Positions 26,720 through 39,905 of a stretch of DNA of 64,000 bases are shown here, piece by piece. Both the position numbers and the translations under genes were made by a program. The stretch comes from Rhizophagus clarus (Eukaryota; Glomeromycota; Glomeromycetes; Glomerales; Glomeraceae): positions 1,096,420 through 1,160,419 of the forward strand of contig BLAL01000208.1 of NCBI GenBank assembly GCA_015698045.1. Direction: 5' to 3'. Each line of letters begins with the position of its first letter. Within the stretch, counting starts at the first letter, position 1. A model generated the notes under the pieces. That model saw only the letters and a program-made list of their open reading frames with translations. It had not been told where the DNA came from and did no database searches.

Positions 26720-29598
26720 ATGACCTATAAATGTTCATATTGTTCATGTACTTTTTCGTTAACTTATGCATTAAAATGACATATTTCAGATAAGCATCAA
26801 TATATTGACGAAGATGAAGAAGTAACCTTTCAATCAAACATGCCACACGAAGAATCTGATCTCTGGGATGATGATGATAAAGAAGTATCAAAAGTGCCAT
26901 ATCATGAAGAATCCAGTCTCTGGGATGATCATCTTTCAATAAAAGATGACGAATCTGAATCGAAAATAACATTAGAACAACCCGTAGAATCTCATGAAAA
27001 TTTACAAATTTCTGAAGAGTCAGATGAGGAAAGTGGGGAATTTGATGACAACGATGAGTCAGATGAGGAAAGTGGTGAATTTGATGATGACGATAATGAG
27101 GATAATGAAGTTGACTTAACATACTCGTTATCTATCGATGCTGAAGATTTTTGTGGGACCACACTAGATGATACAATAAGAGACAAAACACATTCACCTA
27201 ACACTGAATGGCTGAACGACATTTATCGTAAATTCATGGAAATTGTTATGGAATATCAATTATCTAATTCTTGCGGTGATAGGATAATTAAGTTAATCAA
27301 TAAAAGCAGACAAGAGGCCGAAAAAAACCCATTACCAATAAATACTAAGGAAGATCGTAGATTTCTTGATGTTAACGAATTTTCTTATATAAAATTCAAA
27401 AAAGTCTTTATCACGAAATTCCAGGATAAAGATTATTCTTTTTATTATCAACTGATAATTTATGGAATTAAAGTTTTGCTTCTTCAATCCGAAATGAATG
27501 AAGAATTTGTTTTTAAGTATAAAAATCACAATACATTGATTAAGACTTATGGTGAACAATTCAAAAGTAATTGGTGGTATATCACGGAAAATAAAATTCC
27601 TGTCGATAACAAATTATTATTGATAATAATCTACGCCGATTCCACAACTTGTGATCATCTGGGCAAAACTTCTGAACATTCTATATATATTTCACTCAGA
27701 AATATACCAAATTGGCAGCAAAATAAACCTAACGCTAAAGTACTTGTTGGTTATTTACCAAAATTGAAAGCAAAAGATAATACTACAAGGAATTCTGAGT
27801 CTTTCCGAAGATTACAGAGACTTGTTTTTCAGAGATGTCTCTGAATATTATTATCGCCGATAATGAATCAAAATGACATGTATTTAGTTGTTCAAAATAA
27901 AATACATCTATTTACATCAAAATTATCAGTTATCCTTGCTGATATGGCGGAAGCAGGAGCATTTACCACAACATATCTTCCATCAACTTCTAAACGACCA
28001 TGTTATTATTGCTTGATAAATAACGAAGATCTTAATAATATGGCATTATCTCATATTGATTTACAAATTCCAAAAAAGATGAAACTAACTATTAGTGAGA
28101 ATCAAGCAAGTGAATTTTCGATTCATAAGGAGTTTAATTATTTTTGGAATTTTGACGATTTTAATATTTATGAGGCGACTGCTCCAGATCGTATGCATTT
28201 ACTCGACTTTGGAGTAACAAAGTATCTCATAGAATTTACTCGTGAATTGTTACACTGAAAGGTCAGCAATAGAGCAGTAAAAAATATGGACCACAGATTG
28301 TGCGCAATCTCACGATATCCAGGCTTAATAATATTAAAAAACAGATTGGAAAATATATCTAAATTTACTGCCAATGATTATCGTAATATAATGAAATTGA
28401 TTATTTTCGTTATAGATAATTTATACGATGATTATAAAGAAGGTGGAATACCATGTAAGAGCTGTGCAACATTTTTCATAAATATTTGGTAATGTATATG
28501 AAGTTGCGTCAGAAGTCATTTACGGATACCGAGTTAACAGAATTAGAGGTAAATATCGATTATTAATTCTAAACCAAATCTTTAATTAGTATTTAATTTC
28601 AGTTTTTTAAAAATTTATTACTACTATTACTAGACGTTAATAACTGAATTCTGTCAAGAATTTGTAACGATATTTGCCGAATATTCTCCAAGTTGCTGTA
28701 AAATACCTAAACTTTACGTGCTTCTTTATCATGTAATTCCGTCAATTTGACTTTATGGTTCGATGAATGGGATGTCAACAGAAACATATGAAACTTTGCA
28801 TAAGAAGAGCGTTAAAACTCTATATCGAATGACAAATAAAAGAAATTATGTTCCACAAATGTTAACTACGGTAATGTTATATGATCTGTTTCGTCATAAT
28901 CTATTTTAATCGATTAATTTAAATTTGATACAATAGGTGCGATGTCAATATTTAGCCTTGAAACAAAAAAAACCTACGATAAAGAGATTTAGTGGATTTC
29001 GAAATCTTTTATAGGAGTTCAAATTTACTGAAATTGAAACAACAGTTTCTAAAATAAAACAAGACACCGATATCCATCATCTGTATAAAGAAGGGTTTGA
29101 TAACCTTCATGCAGGTTTTGAAGAGTTTTTGACAGAAAATGAGTTAGAATATGATTATGAATCTGGGCATTTTAAAATATATTCTAGTGTAGCTGTTGAA
29201 TCAACTGATATTATCCGAACAGCAGGAACCTTTTATGGTAATGAATGGTTCAGTGATGTAGTAGTCTCTTCTGAAGAAACTGCGTGGTATGGAAAGGTAT
29301 GATATGCTTAAAATTTTTTATTAAGATTTTTGTCATGATGACATGTTATTAACTGAATTAAATTTAGGCACTTTTATTATTGGAATTTTCTGCAAAAGGT
29401 TTAAAAGAGCCAGTAAATCTTGCTTTGTTACGATGGTATGAAGAAGTACAAGAAGAAGAGATCATATACGACTGTCCAAGATTATGGCTAACTGATCAAT
29501 ATACATGTGTTTACTTAGATTCAGTTGATATGTCAGTTCACATTATACCAAGAAATAACTGTGAAAATGAATATTTTGTTAATACGTATATTTTTTAA
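26720..29598 (+). pseudogene. Plavaka/KDZ-like transposase, left copy, decayed
   Basis: Same gene model as 44,827-47,706 (see there). Here TGA has replaced CGA of the N-terminal zinc finger (26,777-26,779) and CGA at 28,256-28,258, and TAG has replaced TGG at 29,012-29,014. The TGA at 27,842-27,844 is shared with the right copy. The remaining frame and splice sites are preserved. ATG at 26,840 could start a shortened protein without the finger. Confidence 0.75.
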
Positions 29599-29689
29599 GG
29601 TGTAAAATAAAATTAGATTAATATTCTTAGTATTCATTTGTATATGAGTGCGTTTTATGATTTATTAATGAAACAATAAATAATGGATT

Positions 29690-30165
29690 TAACTTGATTA
29701 TTTTTGATAATTGTCAATATCGCAAATCATCGTTGAGATTATTTTCGATAACTGTCAATATCGCAAATTATCAGTGCGATTATTTTCGATAACTGTCAAT
29801 ATCGCAAATCATCGTTGAAATTATTTTCGATAATTGTCAATATCGCAAATCATCGTTGAGATTATTTTCGATAATTGTCAATATCGCAAATCATCGTTGA
29901 GATTATTTTCGATAATTGTCAATATCGCAAATCATCGTTGAGATTATTTTCGATAATTGTCAATATCGCAAATCATCGTTGAGATTATTTTCGATAATTG
30001 TCAATATCGCAAATTATCAGTGCGATTATTTTCGATAACTGTCGACATCGCAAATTATCAGTGCGATTATTTTCGATAATTGCCAACATCGCAAATCATC
30101 GTCGAGATTATTTTCGATAATTGTCAATATCGCAAATTATCAGTACGATTATTTTAGAAAAAGTT
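29690..30165. repeat. 41-bp subterminal tandem array (left copy), about 11 units
   Basis: Units read GATTATTTTCGATAATTGTC then AATATCGCAAATCATCGTTGA, with variants ending TATCAGTGC. The array ends about 130 bases from the transposon terminus. The homologous array in the right copy has more units. Confidence 0.8.
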
Positions 30166-30787
30166 AAATATCGTTGTATAATTGTGAGATAATTATCGAA
30201 TATTATCACATTATATTGACCATCGATTTATAAATACGATATTTATCGATAAAGTGATAATTATTGATGTATATCTTCTGAAAAAATTTCCTGATGTTAT
30301 CAATTTAATGATTGTATATATTTTAGGCTCTTACATTTACAGCAGCTTCTGATAAGAATCTCAAGGATTGTGTAATCACAGATGATAATTGGAATCAGCT
30401 TGAGCTAATTAAAGGATTTCTTGAATTATTTAAAGAAACAACAGTTATGATGTCTGGTTCTAAATATTCCACTTTATCCGCAACTATCCCTTTGTATAAT
30501 GAACTTATAACTCATACAGAAGAATATTTGGAATCAGAGGAACCAGCAATATCAAATGATTTTCTTAAAAAAGCGATTGAGGATTGTAATAGAAAATTGC
30601 TAGAATATTATAACAAGACCAACAATGCATGTTTAATTGCAACTATTTTGGATCCTAGATTTAAAATGAGTTATTATGAGCAAAATGAATGGGGAAATGA
30701 ACTTATAAATGATATTCGTAATAAGTAAGTATATATATATATATATATATTTATTTATTATTTTTATTATTATATATTACGAATTCT

Positions 30788-32729
30788 GGATCTGTGAACC
30801 AAATTTTCACGGAAGAAAAAATTTTTATTTTGTCGACAGGACGTTTATTTGTTAAGAAACCCTGCAAATAAATAACAGAAATGGACTCCTCAACCCAAGA
30901 AACAATACACAGCGACCCAAAGTGGTTCTTTAAACACCGGAAAGAGGAAATAGTTCGAACTATTAACTGGACAGTTAGAGACATGATGTTACAAAACAAG
31001 GACTTTTTCAACCAAGTAGAAATGGACGATGACCTGTTGAAACAGTTTCTTGTGGCAAATAAAGACGTTATGCAAACGGTAGAAACACCAAGAATATTGA
31101 AACCCAAAAGTTTTCTACTGCCTTCTTTCATAGCGACCTGTATAGGTCGTTTTCTCAAAGATAATAGCTATCACGATTGGGAGACCTGCACAGCCAATTT
31201 GGAAACTCAGCCCCCTGTGCAATAACAACAACCCATTCCTGATATAGCAATTTCTCAACCCATACAACACCAATCAGATTCAATGAATCTTGATGACTCA
31301 GAAGGGGACACAAATGTCAAGGTACCTAGTACCCCTCATCATCCCAACCCAATCACACCACCTGCTACGCCTTTATCCAGAACTCAGAAAAAATCTGCTA
31401 AGAAGAAGCTGAAGAAACTCCAAAAACAGCAACAACAACAGGAAGAAAATCCCTTTATATCTCCTAGCAGACCGTCACCTGAGCAGACTCCTTCTGGCTC
31501 TAAAGTGGTTACTTTTAACATTGTTCCACTTCAACAAGCGACTTCTTCAAAGAGTAGTGACAACATTAAACCTTCGGAGCAGTCCACAATAACTTCAGAA
31601 AAGAAGAGGAAACAGGAACATTTAGCAGATAACTTTAACAATTCCAACCTTATCCTTACCGGTTATTGTCCGCAGCAAGAAGAACAGGCAAAGCTGTTGG
31701 ACTTAATAGTATATGACATACCGGCCAAATGGGATAGCTACACTCTCCTAGGCAACTTAAGTTTCTGGGGGAAAATCGTATCAATCAGTACAAGGTGTCA
31801 TAAGAAGTATTTATCCGCAAGGGTTCGATTGATACCAAACCATGAGTGCCTTAAAGCTTACAATAGAGGCGAGTGGACTGTCGGACTAGGTGGCATTCCG
31901 GTTAGATAGTTTCCAGCGTCATAGAACCTCGCAGAACGAAAATAGCGAGAAAAGTTCCAGGCAGTCATTACTAACATTCCTGTAGATATGACTGAATCCA
32001 TACTATTTCCCAACTGCACTTTCAGCAAGTTTTTAGCTGAGAGTGGAATAAAATCTTTTAAAGTCATTAAAGAATCCTCGGGGCAGAGTAAGTTGATTGG
32101 CTACTTTGCAACGTGGGACCAAGCTTCTAAATGTATAAGTACGCCGCAACTCTGGAATGATGTTAGTCTACCGTGGTGTCGTTATTTCTCCCCCAAACTA
32201 GATTTCAAGAAACATCTCCCGGCTCAATTTGGCAATGCTGGCAACAACAATACAAGGCAATTAAAGCCTACTCGTCCACTTTATACTAACTTAGACAACC
32301 CTAGGTGTCATAACCAGAACAAAAAAGAAACACTCCCCTAAACTCTGGTTTGACTAACAAGAGAAACTCTCGCTCCAAGTCCAACCAGTCCAACAGGCCA
32401 GACGTGAAGCAATTAGTGGTAGGACTGAAGGCCCTATTGGAACAATGTGTATAATTTAGTTAAATAGGTTTAGCGACTTTATAACTTAGGAATTATCGTT
32501 TTGATTTAGTTATATAATTGTTTTATTGTTGTTTTCTTTTTAGAATATTTTTTTATTTTTTTCATTTCCCTGATTCCCGTTCATTAGTTCTGATGGCAAT
32601 ATGATTGAACTGTGGTATGTTTACCTTGGAGTATAACTAAATACGCATGTACAGGTTATTATGTAACCTAAAACAGTAGTAAATAAAGTTTATATGCTAT
32701 CAATGCCTTTAAAGTTAAAAAAAAAAAAA
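30788..32729 (+). mobile_element. LINE-type retroposon insertion with poly(A) and 16-bp target duplication
   Basis: ATATATTACGAATTCT occurs at 30,772-30,787 and again at 32,729-32,744, directly after a run of 13 A. Between them is a 1.94-kb insert carrying only an ORF1-like frame and no reverse transcriptase. Poly(A) plus a long target duplication is the signature of target-primed reverse transcription. It is less AT-rich than its surroundings. It is either a non-autonomous derivative or an ORF2-lacking copy. Confidence 0.85.
30881..32341 (+). pseudogene. LINE ORF1-like protein with four in-frame TAA/TAG
   Basis: One frame is kept from ATG 30,881 to TAA 32,339. It is interrupted by TAA at 31,223, TAG at 31,907 and two further TAG shortly after (about 31,919 and 31,940), each explicable as CAA/CAG or TGG changed by C to T or G to A. 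The middle is Pro/Lys/Gln-rich and low-complexity. The later part (LLDLIVYDIPAKWDSYTLLGNLSFWGKIVSI, then FATWDQASKCI) resembles an RRM-like RNA-binding fold of LINE ORF1 proteins. No TGA is present, in contrast with the polymerase genes. Confidence 0.6.
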
Positions 32730-33156
32730 TATATTACGAATTCTAATATACATATTATTATATAAAAATGAAAGATTTTTAGATGTTTATAATAATCTTT
32801 ATTCATCTTCAAAGCCACAATCTTCAAATCCAGATGACCATAAAAATTCTTTATCTCAAAGATTATTTAAGCGTCAACATGTTAACAATGAAATTGATGA
32901 ATTCCAATTATATAATTTATTGCCAGTATCACCACCTGATACCGATCCTCTTGAATTTTGGAAGATAAATGAATCTCAGTATCCAAGATTAGCTAATATG
33001 GCAAGAGATTACTTAGCTATCCCTTCAACTAGTGTCCCATCTGAACAATGTTTTTCAGCAGGTAAACATTTAATTACTGATACACGTAATAGGTTAGCTG
33101 GAAAAACAGTAAGGGCATGTATGGTTCTGAAATCTTGGTGGCAAGTTCTTAATTAA

Positions 33157-33964
33157 TTTTTTTAAAATTTTTTTTGTTTAGTTATTAACTTTTGTGATTT
33201 TTTTTCGCTTAATTAATTAGTTTTTTAATTTTTTTTTTTCGTATAATTAATTAATTTTTTCATTTAACTAATTTTTTTTAATTTTTTTTTTTCATATAAT
33301 TAATTAATTTTTTAATTTTTTTTTTCACTTAATTAATTAATTTTTTTAATTTTTTTTCACTTAATTAATAATATTTTTTTTAATTTTTTTCACTTAATTA
33401 ATAATGTTTTTAATTTTTTTTTCGTCTAATCAATTAACATTTTTAACTTTTTTTCATTTAATTGATTTTCAAATTAATTTTTTTCAGATTTTTTTTTATT
33501 AAATATTTTAGTAATAAGTAATAACTAAGTATAATATAAATATAAAATGAACACATAAATAAATAAATGCAATAAAACCAAGATACAATTATGCAAATAA
33601 ATAAAATAATAATGCGATTTATTATATTATTTATAAGATTATTAATTTATTATTTATTATTTATTATTCATGTATAAAAATTTGAAATCTGATCTTCAGG
33701 TTAAATTAGATTCAAATTGATTTGACTTTAAATCAGATCCAGATCAGATTCAGATCAAATTCGGATCAAATCAGATCAGATTCGGATTATGAATTTAGAT
33801 TCACGGATCGGATTTGAATCTTAAATATAGATCTGAATGTCAGATTCAGATTTTAAATCTGATAAATCTGATTCAATCCAATCTGTGCAGAACCCTATGT
33901 AGAGCTCTATTTCTGTAAAGGATTTTTAAAGTAGTGGTAAATCTAATCATTTTGTACTTATATT
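33157..33964. other. T-rich and GATCAGAT-rich low-complexity DNA
   Basis: 33,150-33,500 is long T tracts alternating with CACTTAATTAATTAA; 33,690-33,890 is a run of diverged TCAGATTCAGATC repeats. No gene is visible. Confidence 0.6.
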
Positions 33965-35755
33965 TAAACGAAAAAAATATGAACAACCTCCATTAATTCA
34001 AGAAGTGCTTTCATTGCAAAATAATTATGATGATTTAACAGTTGATAAAGTAAATAATAAACATATTACTGATGAAGTAGATCCAAATACTATAATTGGA
34101 CTATTTATGGGTATTGACGGTGATTATATTTCTAATATTGACAAAATAGGTGATGATTTGATTTATTCTGATGCAAAAGATTTTCAATTTAAAATTTCTT
34201 ATCAAAAAGCATTAAGCTCTTTATTTATATGTGATATTGATAAAAATCATTATCATTGGAGAAATTGGCAAATAAGCAATTATTATTTATTTGAACTACT
34301 AAAAGAACAATCTGAATTTCCACCACAAATATCAATTTCTGTTAATAAAACATATGAAAACAATAAAACTTTAGTTAAACATTGTTATTGTAAAGGTTGT
34401 AACAAAAGCAATCAAACAATATTTAAAATAGTTATTGGTAAAATAGATATAATTCAATCAAAAGAATTTGTTAAAATTAATGTAGTATACTATTTGCCAA
34501 ATAAAAGAAAGTGTAAACATTTATATAGAAAAATGTTTGGTCAATGTTATGGATATGCAAGACAAGTATTAGTAAAATCAAAAGATTTTGGTTTACCTCA
34601 TGACATGAGAAAAAAAATTTTATTAAATATTAAAAATGAAGTTCATTACACTGGTAATTGGCAGGGTATACCATTAGCTTATTCAACCTGAACTATTTAT
34701 TCTTCCAAAAATAAAGAAAATAAATTGGGTTATAACTTATGTGAACGGTTACATGCAACTATTTTGGATATAAATAACAAAGAAAAAGATGATTATATTA
34801 AAAAAATATAGTACACATTCAGTTAATAAACATCAATTATGGGGATTTATTCAAGAACTAATTCAGACACAACTTTTATCGCTTGTAATTTTTAATGAAA
34901 CAGGAATTTTCTATTATTATATAATGTAAGTAATAATCCTGAAATTTTTTTAGATTATACAAGACAACTTATAAAACCTGTATCTTATTATCTTACACCA
35001 GTAAATAATTCAAATAATAAAAGAATTTTAAATGCTCTTTTTACAATGCTATTAAGTAACAATTCATCAGATGCTCCTCTAGTTGACGTATTTGAATTAG
35101 TAATGAATAATTTATCATCAAAAAATCTCCAGAATTATTTTCATGTATTTAGGCAAAAAGGATTACAATTATTTGGTTCAAACTCAGTGCCTTTTTTAAT
35201 TAATATAGATTGTGCATAAAATTTATTAATAGCTATATTGAGAGAATATAACAACAATAATGTTGATCAGTATATTGATAGAATGATGAATAGTGTTATT
35301 AATAATGAGCTTGATAGGTCAAAATGATAGTTGGTTGATGTTTGGACATGCAATTAGAGCTATACGCTATCATATTAAGTTCAAAAATTTTATTGTCAAA
35401 TCAGGCTATAATCAAGGAATTTTATCAAAGTTTGCGATATGGGTTTAGAACTCTGTTAGAGTAGAGGAAACTCTTTCAAATGCTGAAAGAGAAATTGAAA
35501 AATAGGAATGGATAATAAACTAAAAATATTTTAAATTAGCTAATGAAAACATAAATCTAATTGGAAAAAAAAGATTTTTAAGCGAAAATTTTGATATAAC
35601 AGATATACCAGATTTATGTTTGAATTATTTAGATCTAAATAATTCAGAAGAAAATATGAATAATAATCCAATTCAAATTTCTCATTTATTAAATCCAAAA
35701 AAATCACATTCATGGATTTATAATTTAAATAATAATGCATATTAAAAATCATACA
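33965..35755 (+). pseudogene. Decayed ORF of an unrecognised, probably transposon-derived gene
   Basis: The best segment is 34,005-34,691 (228 codons), containing a possible zinc site (HCYCKGCNKSNQTIF) and CKHLYRKMFGQCYGYARQVL. Beyond it, fragments in changing frames (YTRQLIKPVSYYLTPVNN, SNNSSDAPLVDVFELVMNNLSS, FLINIDCA) continue to about 35,750 with several stops. The amino-acid texture is coding but I cannot name the family. Confidence 0.45.
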
Positions 35756-38216
35756 AGATAATGACAACAACTATAAAATTTTAATTTCACAATTAGATCT
35801 ACCGTTAGTGCACAGTTGACTCAATCAAAAAGTATTAAAAATCCTTTTTATAGTTTGAATTTAGTAAAATATTTGGATAAAATATGGTGGAAAACGATTG
35901 TTTTATAGAGTAATTTAGTTCTTGTTATAAAAAACAGAACAAGATGTACAATGGCTACGATTGAAGTTGAAAATAATATCATCAAAAATTTAGATATAGG
36001 TAAAAAAAACTTACCTATTGATCAATATATTTATAGGACCCCGAACAATATATAAATATGTTAGATTTGAGTTTGCTTAATGATCATATAAAAAAAACCC
36101 TATGTAAGACTTTTATTTGCTTATTTTAATATAAAATTTTTAGTTGGTTAGATATTTAAATGCGTAGTTGAACTTATTTTTATTTCAGCTCAGTAATTAT
36201 ATTTGCATAGCAGAAACCTTATTCATATAACAAAGATTTTCATATATATATAAAGAGAAAATTTTAATTTCACACATATATCAAAAAAATTTTTTTAAAC
36301 TGATACTTTTTTTCTATTATTTTACACATTTTAATTTTATAAACACAATATTGTAATTAATATTTATAAAAAAAAATTATGTTTTTATAATAATATTCTC
36401 ATATTCTTATTTTTTGTTTGCTAATTTTACTCATATATAAAATGAATTTTGGACAAATGAAATTACCTTTTATGTTTAAGTATTATTCAGCAGTTGTAAA
36501 AAGTATTTGTATTTCAATTTTTATATTTTTTAAACAGTACTAACTTCAAAAAATTTTTTTTTTCTCTTTTAATTTCAGGACGTAATAACATCACTTTGGT
36601 CAAATAAAATTACTTTTTTATGTTTAAAAAGTTGTTCAGTGATGTCGAATCTACCTGTGTATAAATTTTTATAATGATTGGACTAATGTTTGTGAAGTAT
36701 TGGCTATTTTTGTATTATCAATTTTTTTGCGAAAACCTGTTTTGCATCTTTGGAGTGTGATTTCGCTACTTTGGTCAAATGAAATCGCTTTTTTCCGCTT
36801 AAGTAAAGTTGTTCAGCGAGGTCGAATCTACCTACAGTAAACATTTTAGAATGATTGGATTAATATTCGTGGAATGCAACCAACTTTTGTACTTTTAATT
36901 ATTTATCGTTTAAGTGATTTTAATTTTAAAGTGTAATTTTTTTTATTTTAAATCAACTTGTTAACTTTAAGAAGTTGTTCATAAGGGTTGGCAATAATTT
37001 ATATTTTAATTTTTATAAATCTAAATATAATAATAATTATAAAAAATTCCAAATTTTAAAACTATTTTTAAAATAGCAATAGTATATTAATATTATATTA
37101 ATATTAATTAAAATTAAAAATTCTGAAGTTGGTATATCATTTTATATTATTAATTTATTAATATTTAGTGAATTAATTTCACAATTTTTTTTCGCAATGA
37201 TATAAAAAATTAATTTACTATTACTATATATATATATTTATTATAATTAAATTATCTTTTTATACTTAAATAAAGTTATATATGTCAGAAAAAAAATTGC
37301 TTAGCAGAATAAAAAATTCAAAGGTTATAATAAGAGTTTGCTTAGCAGAACTTAAAATAATTTGCTTATTGATCATAGTAAATTTTGAAATTCTTATCTG
37401 ACCTATATATATATTGTTCAGGGTCCTATATTTATGCTAGAACTCAAACCTTAAAATCCACATAAAATCTAATTTCAAAAACTTTATTGCATAAAAAAAG
37501 GTAATTTTATTTATATATATTAATGAAATAATATAATAATTTATTAATAAATACTTTTAATTTAGTACAAATTTGCAAACAGATACAAATGATGCGTATG
37601 AACAATGGAAATCAAAAAAAAGAAAGGTTTTTATGAAAGAAAAAATTGATATTATGAATAATTTCAAAATTGTAATGGAATATAGAAAAGGGTTTGACGC
37701 TCCAAGTCAGTCAAGGATAGCACTTGAAATTAGAGAACTTTCTACCCATTCAATCAGATTCAACTAATCAATCACGTATATTAAATAATATCAATATTCC
37801 AAAATGTGATAAGATGTTAGATGCTATTGTGAAATAGGTTAATTTAGAATTAGAAAGAAAAGAAAAAAAACCAAACTCAAAAGCTACACTAAATGAGATT
37901 ACACAATTGGCACTGATTCATTTAAATGGTCATATAATTCAATATAATAAATTACTAATGCAAATGGTAATAGTAGGGCTAACAGTTCAGATATGATTAT
38001 CAGCAGTGTTTAATACTTTAAGATTTGGAAGAGCAAATTTTGGTAAGAAGGAATTAAGCATAGTCTACATTGGATATTGAATTGTTATTGACTTCAATTT
38101 TCATAATAAATTTATTAAAAAATTGTCCTATGTTAAATAAAATAAAAATAACCTTTGATACTCATTATATTAAATATATACACTCTTTTCTATTCTCTGA
38201 TAGAACTTAGTTTTAC
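35756..38216. other. AT-rich DNA with diverged tandem units; no gene supported
   Basis: Between 36,450 and 36,930 three diverged units of about 185 bases share GGTCAAATRAAAT...TTGTTCAG(C/T)GA(T/G)GTCGAATCTACCT. A 64-codon frame at 37,573-37,767 (NDAYEQWKSKKRKVFMKEK) looks like a scrap of a transposase but is too short to assign. The rest is A/T-rich. Confidence 0.45.
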
Positions 38217-38479
38217 TTAAAGTTGCCTGCCAAAACTTCTTTGGTCTAATACTGAAAGTCAAAACTTCTTACATAGTGCTGAAATGCCAAAACGTCAAAA
38301 TACTGAAACTGCCAAAACTGCCAAAACTGCCAAAACTGTTTCAGCATTTCAGCATTTCACCATAGTTTCAGTGTAGCTGATACTAATAATCAATAATGTT
38401 TCAGTATAGTTTCACGTAAGAACCTACAAAAAAAAGAAAAAAATATTATTAAAACATAAATAAAAAATAAACAAATAAA

Positions 38480-39897
38480 AAGAAACTTCCTCATTACTTT
38501 TCACTCAAAGACTAGTTCATATAATTCGTCTGGCAATATCTACAATAAAAGAAAAATTAACATTAAAAATATTATTAAAAAACATGAATCTTCTTCCATT
38601 TACCTTTTCAAAGACCAGTTTGTGTATAGCAATATATCTGGCATTTCTATAATAAAAGAAAAAAAAGTAACATTAGTAACGTTACTAAAGAAAAATACGA
38701 AACTCTCTCTTTCCCATTTACCTTTCATTAATGTCCAGTTTGTAAATAGTAATACGTCTGGTATTTTTACAATAAAAGAAAAAAAGTAACATTAGTAACA
38801 TTACTAAAGAAAAACATGAAACTCCCTCTTTCCTATTTACCTTTTATTAATATCCAGTTTATGTATAGTAATACATTTGGTGTTCCTATAATAAAAAAAA
38901 AAGTAACGTTAGTAATGTTACTAAAGAAAAACAAGAAACTTCTCCTTCCCCATTTACCTTTCATTAATAATGTCTGGTTCATGTATAGTACGTCCAGCAT
39001 TTCTACAATAAAAAAAGGTAATATTAATAATGTTATTAAAGAAAAATACGAAGCTCTCCCTTTTCCATTTACTTTTCATTAATGTTTGATTCATGTATAG
39101 AAATACATCTGGCATTCCTATAATAAAAGAAAAAAAGTAACATTAGTAGCATTATTAAAAAAATCACGAAATTTCCCCTTCCCTATTTACCTTTCATTAA
39201 TAATGTCTGGTTCATGTATAGTACGTCCAGCATTCCTACAATAAAAAAAGGTAATATTAATAATATTATTAAAGAAAAATACAAAGCTATCCCTTTTCCA
39301 TTTACTTTTCATTAATGTTTGATTCATGTATAGAAATACATCTGGCATTCCTATAATAAAAGAAAAAAAGTAACATTAGTAACATTATTAAAAAAAATCA
39401 CAAAACTCCCCTTTCCCCATTTATCTTTCATTAATAATGTCTGGTTCATGTATAATACGTCCAGCATTCCTACAGTAAAAAAAGGTAATATTATTAATAA
39501 TGTTATTAAAGAAAAATACGAAGCTCTCCCTTCTCCATTTACTTTTCATTAATGTTTGATTCATGTATAAAAATACATCTGGCATTCCTATAATAAAAGA
39601 AAAAAAGTAACGTTAGTAATGTTACTAAAGAAAAACATAAAACTTCTCCTTCCCCATTTACCTTTCATTAATAATATCTGGTTTATGTATAGTACGTTCA
39701 GCATTCCTACAGTAAAAAAAGGTAATATTAATAATGTTATTAAAGAAAAATACGAAGCTCTTCCTTTTCCATTTACTTTTCATTAATGTTTGATTCATGT
39801 ATAGAAATATATCTGGCATTCCTATAATAAAAGAAAAAAAGTAACATTAGTAACATTATTAAAAAAAATCACGAAACTTCCCCTTCTCCATTTACCT
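38480..39897. repeat. Minisatellite of about 120-180 bp units
   Basis: Roughly nine to eleven units share CCCATTTACCTTTCATTAATG, TCTGGTTCATGTATAGTA, CCTATAATAAAAGAAAAAAAG and GTAACATTAGTAACATTA. The array resumes at about 40,902-41,120 after the nested insertion, so the insertion is younger than the array. No coding potential beyond spurious ORFs. Confidence 0.75.
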
Positions 39898-39905
39898 TCA
39901 TTAAT

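Larger units (their letters stand above)
23296..30296 (+). mobile_element. Plavaka-like (CACTA superfamily) transposon, left copy, about 7.0 kb
   Basis: Ends read CATC(G/A)GGAAATTTTTT(T/C)AG inward from both sides, followed by ATCGAT-rich subterminal repeats. It is nearly identical, in inverted orientation, to 44,006-51,075. It contains a plus-strand transposase gene and a divergent minus-strand accessory gene separated by a repeat-rich central promoter region, and two subterminal repeat arrays. This copy carries more stops than the right copy, all by C to T or G to A changes. No clean target duplication is seen at its flanks. Confidence 0.85.
30327..33156 (+). pseudogene. hAT transposase remnant (C-terminal exons), 5' part missing, interrupted by a LINE insertion
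   Basis: After a TTTTAG acceptor an exon (about 30,330-30,724) reads LTFTAASDKNLKDC..DDNWNQL, then LFKETTVMMSGSKYSTLSATIP and ACLIATILDPRFKMSYY, the late catalytic region of hAT transposases. The donor AA|GTAAGT opens an intron which ends at about 32,779; it contains the retroposon at 30,788-32,729. The next exon continues to PLEFWKINESQYPRLANMARDYLAIPSTSVPSEQCFSAG, the hAT dimerisation domain. Upstream exons are absent because the Plavaka-like element abuts at 30,296. Confidence 0.8.

Noticed and set aside
26715-27122. His/Leu-rich minus-strand ORF (and its mirror at 47,304-47,711)
   Set aside because: Antisense shadow of the acidic segment of the Plavaka-like transposase.
29690-30165. CRISPR array
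   Set aside because: Units are contiguous 41-bp tandem repeats without unique spacers, inside a eukaryotic transposon.
38816-39082. 88-codon ORF in the minisatellite
   Set aside because: It follows the tandem repeat and has no independent coding signal.
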